From a virus, in IMG/VR virus record IMGVR_UViG_3300035670_000028, positions 83,187 through 147,186 of that record: a DNA stretch of 64,000 nt; one strand, written 5' to 3'. Position 1 is the stretch's first letter. Every line of letters begins with the position of its first letter. Positions 62,232 through 64,000 of the stretch are shown in pieces. Made by a program: the position numbers and the translations under genes. The notes under the pieces were generated by a model. The model ran no database searches. It was given only the letters and a program-made list of their open reading frames with translations, and was not told the origin of the DNA.

Positions 62232-62410
62232 GCACACACAATTTCTCCCCCGGCGATCTCGTGTGCATCATTTATGGCTCCGCAGCTCCGAAGCCCTATC
62301 TCGTTATTGATGCGTGGATCTCCTTCGGGCAGCCTAGGTGCACGATCATCACATCCCGAGGCCCGGTTAGCCTGTGGGCGAGCGAGCTCTTTCGTGTGGA
62401 GGCACCGTGA
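62228..62410 (+). CDS. GDLV-type small SH3-like protein, array gene 2
   Basis: 60 residues with a GTG start in the overlap. FSPGDLVCIIYGSAAPKPYL, VIDAWISFGQPRCTIITSRG and VSLWASELFRVEAP. The plan is complete but compact. Overlaps the next gene (TGATG). Confidence 0.6.
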   Translation: MSTHNFSPGDLVCIIYGSAAPKPYLVIDAWISFGQPRCTIITSRGPVSLWASELFRVEAP

Positions 62411-62613
62411 TGAACGGCGGCCTGAGGGTGGGAGATCTCGTTCGTGTTATCCGCGCTCCGGACCAGCCCAAGTGGGTTCGTGATCTCGCGGGCCAGGTGG
62501 GGATCGTGGTGGAGATCGGATCTCCCTCGAACACGCACGGTAGGAATGTGGTGGTGATCGGTGGCTCCCCACACCCGGGATTCCACCACCTCGATATGGA
62601 GAGGGTGCAGTGA
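62410..62613 (+). CDS. GDLV-type small SH3-like protein, array gene 3
   Basis: 67 residues. LRVGDLVRVIRAPDQPKWVR, LAGQVGIVVEIGSPSNTHGR, then VVVIGGSPHPGFHHLDMERV. One of the most typical members. ATG overlaps the previous stop and the next start overlaps its own. Confidence 0.6.
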   Translation: MNGGLRVGDLVRVIRAPDQPKWVRDLAGQVGIVVEIGSPSNTHGRNVVVIGGSPHPGFHHLDMERVQ

Positions 62614-62900
62614 TGGGCAGGCAGAGCATTTACACCCTCAGGCCCGGAGATCTCGTTCGCGTGCTGGCAACTCCGGATATCATGAGGAATTACCCTGATT
62701 ACGCCCACTGCACCGGCACAGTGATCGAGATCCGGCCCGATGAGTTCTACGCGGATACCCAGCGGCCCGATGGCGGCCCATGGCAGGTGGCGAGGATCTT
62801 CGTTCCCGGTGTGGGGAAGCGCTACGGTGGCTCACCCACGAAGGAGTGGAGCCTGAAAGTGTGGGGCGAGGATCTCGAGCTCCTGCAGGAGGCTGAGTGA
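62613..62900 (+). CDS. GDLV-type protein, array gene 4
   Basis: 95 residues. YTLRPGDLVRVLATPDIMRN, HCTGTVIEIRPDEFYADTQR and WSLKVWGEDLELLQEA. Longer middle than its neighbours. A GTG three bases earlier is an alternative start. Confidence 0.6.
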   Translation: MGRQSIYTLRPGDLVRVLATPDIMRNYPDYAHCTGTVIEIRPDEFYADTQRPDGGPWQVARIFVPGVGKRYGGSPTKEWSLKVWGEDLELLQEAE

Positions 62901-63187
62901 TGATTGAAGTAGGTAAGCTCTATTCTTGCTCCAAATACTTCCTCCTGCTTTATCCAGATACAGATAGTGCTTCTCTTGCTTTTGAAGCTGGTAAAATCTC
63001 CGAACCTTTTCACGCTACCTACTACTGGAGCAAACAGTTTGGTAAATCTGTAAGCTATTGTAATCCAAAAACTCCTCTCCTTGTTCTCGCAGTAGAGGAA
63101 AAATATGTTGAGGTTCTGGTAGGAGATAAACGGGGTTGGATTATCAATATAGATTGGCTAGAGATTAAGGAGATCTCTTGCACATGA
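62900..63187 (+). CDS. GKLY-type SH3-like protein, array gene 5, A/T-rich
   Basis: 95 residues. MIEVGKLYSCSKYFLLLYPD, ATYYWSKQFGKSVSYC and LLVLAVEEKYVEVLVGDKRG, ending WLEIKEI. Its DNA is clearly A/T-richer than the rest of the array and its opening differs from GDLV, so it may have come from another source into the array. Confidence 0.55.
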   Translation: MIEVGKLYSCSKYFLLLYPDTDSASLAFEAGKISEPFHATYYWSKQFGKSVSYCNPKTPLLVLAVEEKYVEVLVGDKRGWIINIDWLEIKEISCT

Positions 63188-63390
63188 GCCCGCACCCCGG
63201 AGATCTCGTGAAGCTAACCTCAACTCAGGGCGCTGTGAGCATTGGCATCCTCATGGAGGAGAAGCACTCGCACGGCCTGGGCATGAAGGTGCCACCCACA
63301 ATGGTGATCTGGCAGGTTCTCATCCCGCAGGGGGTGTACTCCCACATTCGCGAGGAGGGGTGGAAGATCGAGGTGCTCAGTGCTGCCTGA
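63184..63390 (+). CDS. GDLV-type small SH3-like protein, array gene 6
   Basis: 68 residues. MSPHPGDLVKLTSTQGAVSI, GILMEEKHSHGLGMKVPPTM, IWQVLIPQGVYSHIREEGW and KIEVLSAA. Starts inside the end of the previous gene. A TTG at 63178 is an alternative start. Confidence 0.6.
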   Translation: MSPHPGDLVKLTSTQGAVSIGILMEEKHSHGLGMKVPPTMVIWQVLIPQGVYSHIREEGWKIEVLSAA

Positions 63391-63574
63391 GCCCGGCGAT
63401 CTGTGCAGGTGCAAGGAGGGGCGCGGATACTCCTGGTGGGGAGAGCACCTGTGGCTGATGGTGGAGCCTCAGGGCCCCCGCCGCCACGGTGTGATCTCTG
63501 CAGTGTTCCTCAGATCCGATGGCGATCTGATCGAGGCACCGGCATCATTCTTCGAGGTGATCGGTGGCGAGTGA
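63380..63574 (+). CDS. GDLC-type small SH3-like protein, array gene 7
   Basis: 64 residues with a GTG start inside the previous gene. LPEPGDLCRCKEGRGYSWWG, LWLMVEPQGPRRHGVISAVF and IEAPASFFEVIGG. The plan is kept with Cys in place of Val. Confidence 0.55.
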   Translation: MLPEPGDLCRCKEGRGYSWWGEHLWLMVEPQGPRRHGVISAVFLRSDGDLIEAPASFFEVIGGE

Positions 63575-63755
63575 TCGTATTCGTGCAGGAGATCTCGTGT
63601 GGGCGCTCGATGAGCACGGGATAACATCCACCCTCGGGCTCCTGATCCGGATGGGATTATCTAAATCCAACAATGATCTCGCCCTGGTTCTGGAGTGCAC
63701 AGGCAGGATCACATGGCACTACCTCACAGATCTAACACCGGTTGAGGATGAGTGA
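63564..63755 (+). CDS. GDLV-type small SH3-like protein, array gene 8
   Basis: 63 residues with a GTG start. RIRAGDLVWALDEHGITSTL, GLLIRMGLSKSNNDLALVLE and ITWHYLTDLTPVEDE. Complete plan, including a closing W-strand and D-L. Confidence 0.6.
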   Translation: MASDRIRAGDLVWALDEHGITSTLGLLIRMGLSKSNNDLALVLECTGRITWHYLTDLTPVEDE

Positions 63756-64000
63756 TGGGTAGGAAGAGGCGCAGCTTCGTATCGAGGATCAAGCCAGGGG
63801 CACTGGTAACCTGTGATAACAAGGTTCTGCCCTGCATGTGCACTGCGCTCGATCCCCACCAGGATCCCTGGAATGTTCCCCGCAAGGTGGCACTGGGGAG
63901 GGGTGAGGCTGCCCTCGTGGTGGAGAAGCACTCGCGCTCGATCGGTGCGCACATTCCGGTTTGGGTGCTGCTGATCAGGGGAGAGTTCGCCTTCGTGGAT
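63755..64000 (+). CDS. GALV-type SH3-like protein, array gene 9, 3' partial
   Basis: 82 codons to the window edge without a stop. SRIKPGALVTCDNKVLPCMC opens it, then VALGRGEAALVVEKHSRSIG and IPVWVLLIRGEFAFVD. The position and start overlap continue the array, so it goes on to the right. Confidence 0.55.
   Translation, partial: MGRKRRSFVSRIKPGALVTCDNKVLPCMCTALDPHQDPWNVPRKVALGRGEAALVVEKHSRSIGAHIPVWVLLIRGEFAFVD

Noticed and set aside
1-64000. Integrase, attachment site or insertion sequence
   Set aside because: No integrase, transposase or long terminal repeat was recognised, and the tRNA genes have no visible duplicated 3' ends. Lytic life style is likely but not proven.

Overview
The window reads as part of the genome of a large tailed bacteriophage. 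Genes are packed end to end, mostly on the plus strand, very often with ATGA, GTGA or TGATG stop/start overlaps. There are two tRNA genes, phage lysis and nucleotide-metabolism genes, and many small proteins. No integrase, insertion sequence, CRISPR array or rRNA was found. A spanin-type lysis pair suggests a Gram-negative host. The protein families resemble those of large marine myovirus-like phages, but neither host nor species can be named. Terminase, capsid, tail and replicative polymerase genes were not recognised here.

Layout. 1-15.2 kb: virion-type or late genes (acidic and coiled-coil proteins, spanin-like pair, two nuclease-fold proteins, a ligase-fold protein, a nucleotidylyltransferase), then a 5'-3' exonuclease. 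15.3-21.9 kb: GroEL, a sigma factor and a small sigma-region-4-like partner, peptide deformylase, ATP-dependent DNA ligase. 21.9-23.1 kb: two virion or adhesin-type proteins. 23.1-32.4 kb: mostly small genes with TilS, tRNA-Ser(GGA), an unusual long-arm tRNA with a CAU anticodon, IMP dehydrogenase-like protein, GIY-YIG nuclease, CMP-type deaminase, zinc metallopeptidase, MazG/DUF1599-like protein and a cytidylyltransferase. 32.5-41.1 kb: a second late block with a cysteine-peptidase-like protein, a cupin-M15 fusion, a Dps-like ferritin, a ParB/sulfiredoxin-like protein, thermonuclease, glycosidase-like protein and amidase. 41.1-47.8 kb: phenylalanine hydroxylase, UvdE, dUTPase, thioredoxin, ThyX, a hemolysin III-like membrane protein and a minus-strand metallopeptidase. 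48-57.9 kb: small genes, Pol X-like transferase, receiver-like protein, AAA+ ATPase. 57.9-61.9 kb: phosphoesterase, leader-bearing proteins including an HAD phosphatase, and a metzincin. 62.0-64.0 kb: a tandem run of tiny GDLV proteins continuing past the right edge.

Themes. (1) A short amphipathic element, roughly LRxxIRexLxE, recurs at or near the ends of about 18 otherwise unrelated proteins (Dps-like, ParB-like, HAD, nuclease-fold, coiled-coil). It could be a packaging tag. (2) About 25 small proteins share a GDLV-type start and probably an SH3-like fold. (3) Two promoter classes can be read by eye: a directional ATACTTAT/ATATTTAG octamer before late-type genes on both strands, and GTG(C/T)AA-N17-18-TATACT before small or metabolic genes. 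Several of the second class leave the start codon at the expected transcription start. (4) The sigma factor lacks region 4.2, and the next gene encodes a small helix-turn-helix protein, which recalls T4 gp55/gp33. (5) TilS lies 2.5 kb from a CAU-anticodon tRNA. (6) dCMP deaminase-like, dUTPase and ThyX proteins would feed dTTP synthesis. Exonuclease, ligase, UvdE and a Pol X-like protein form a DNA repair/replication set.
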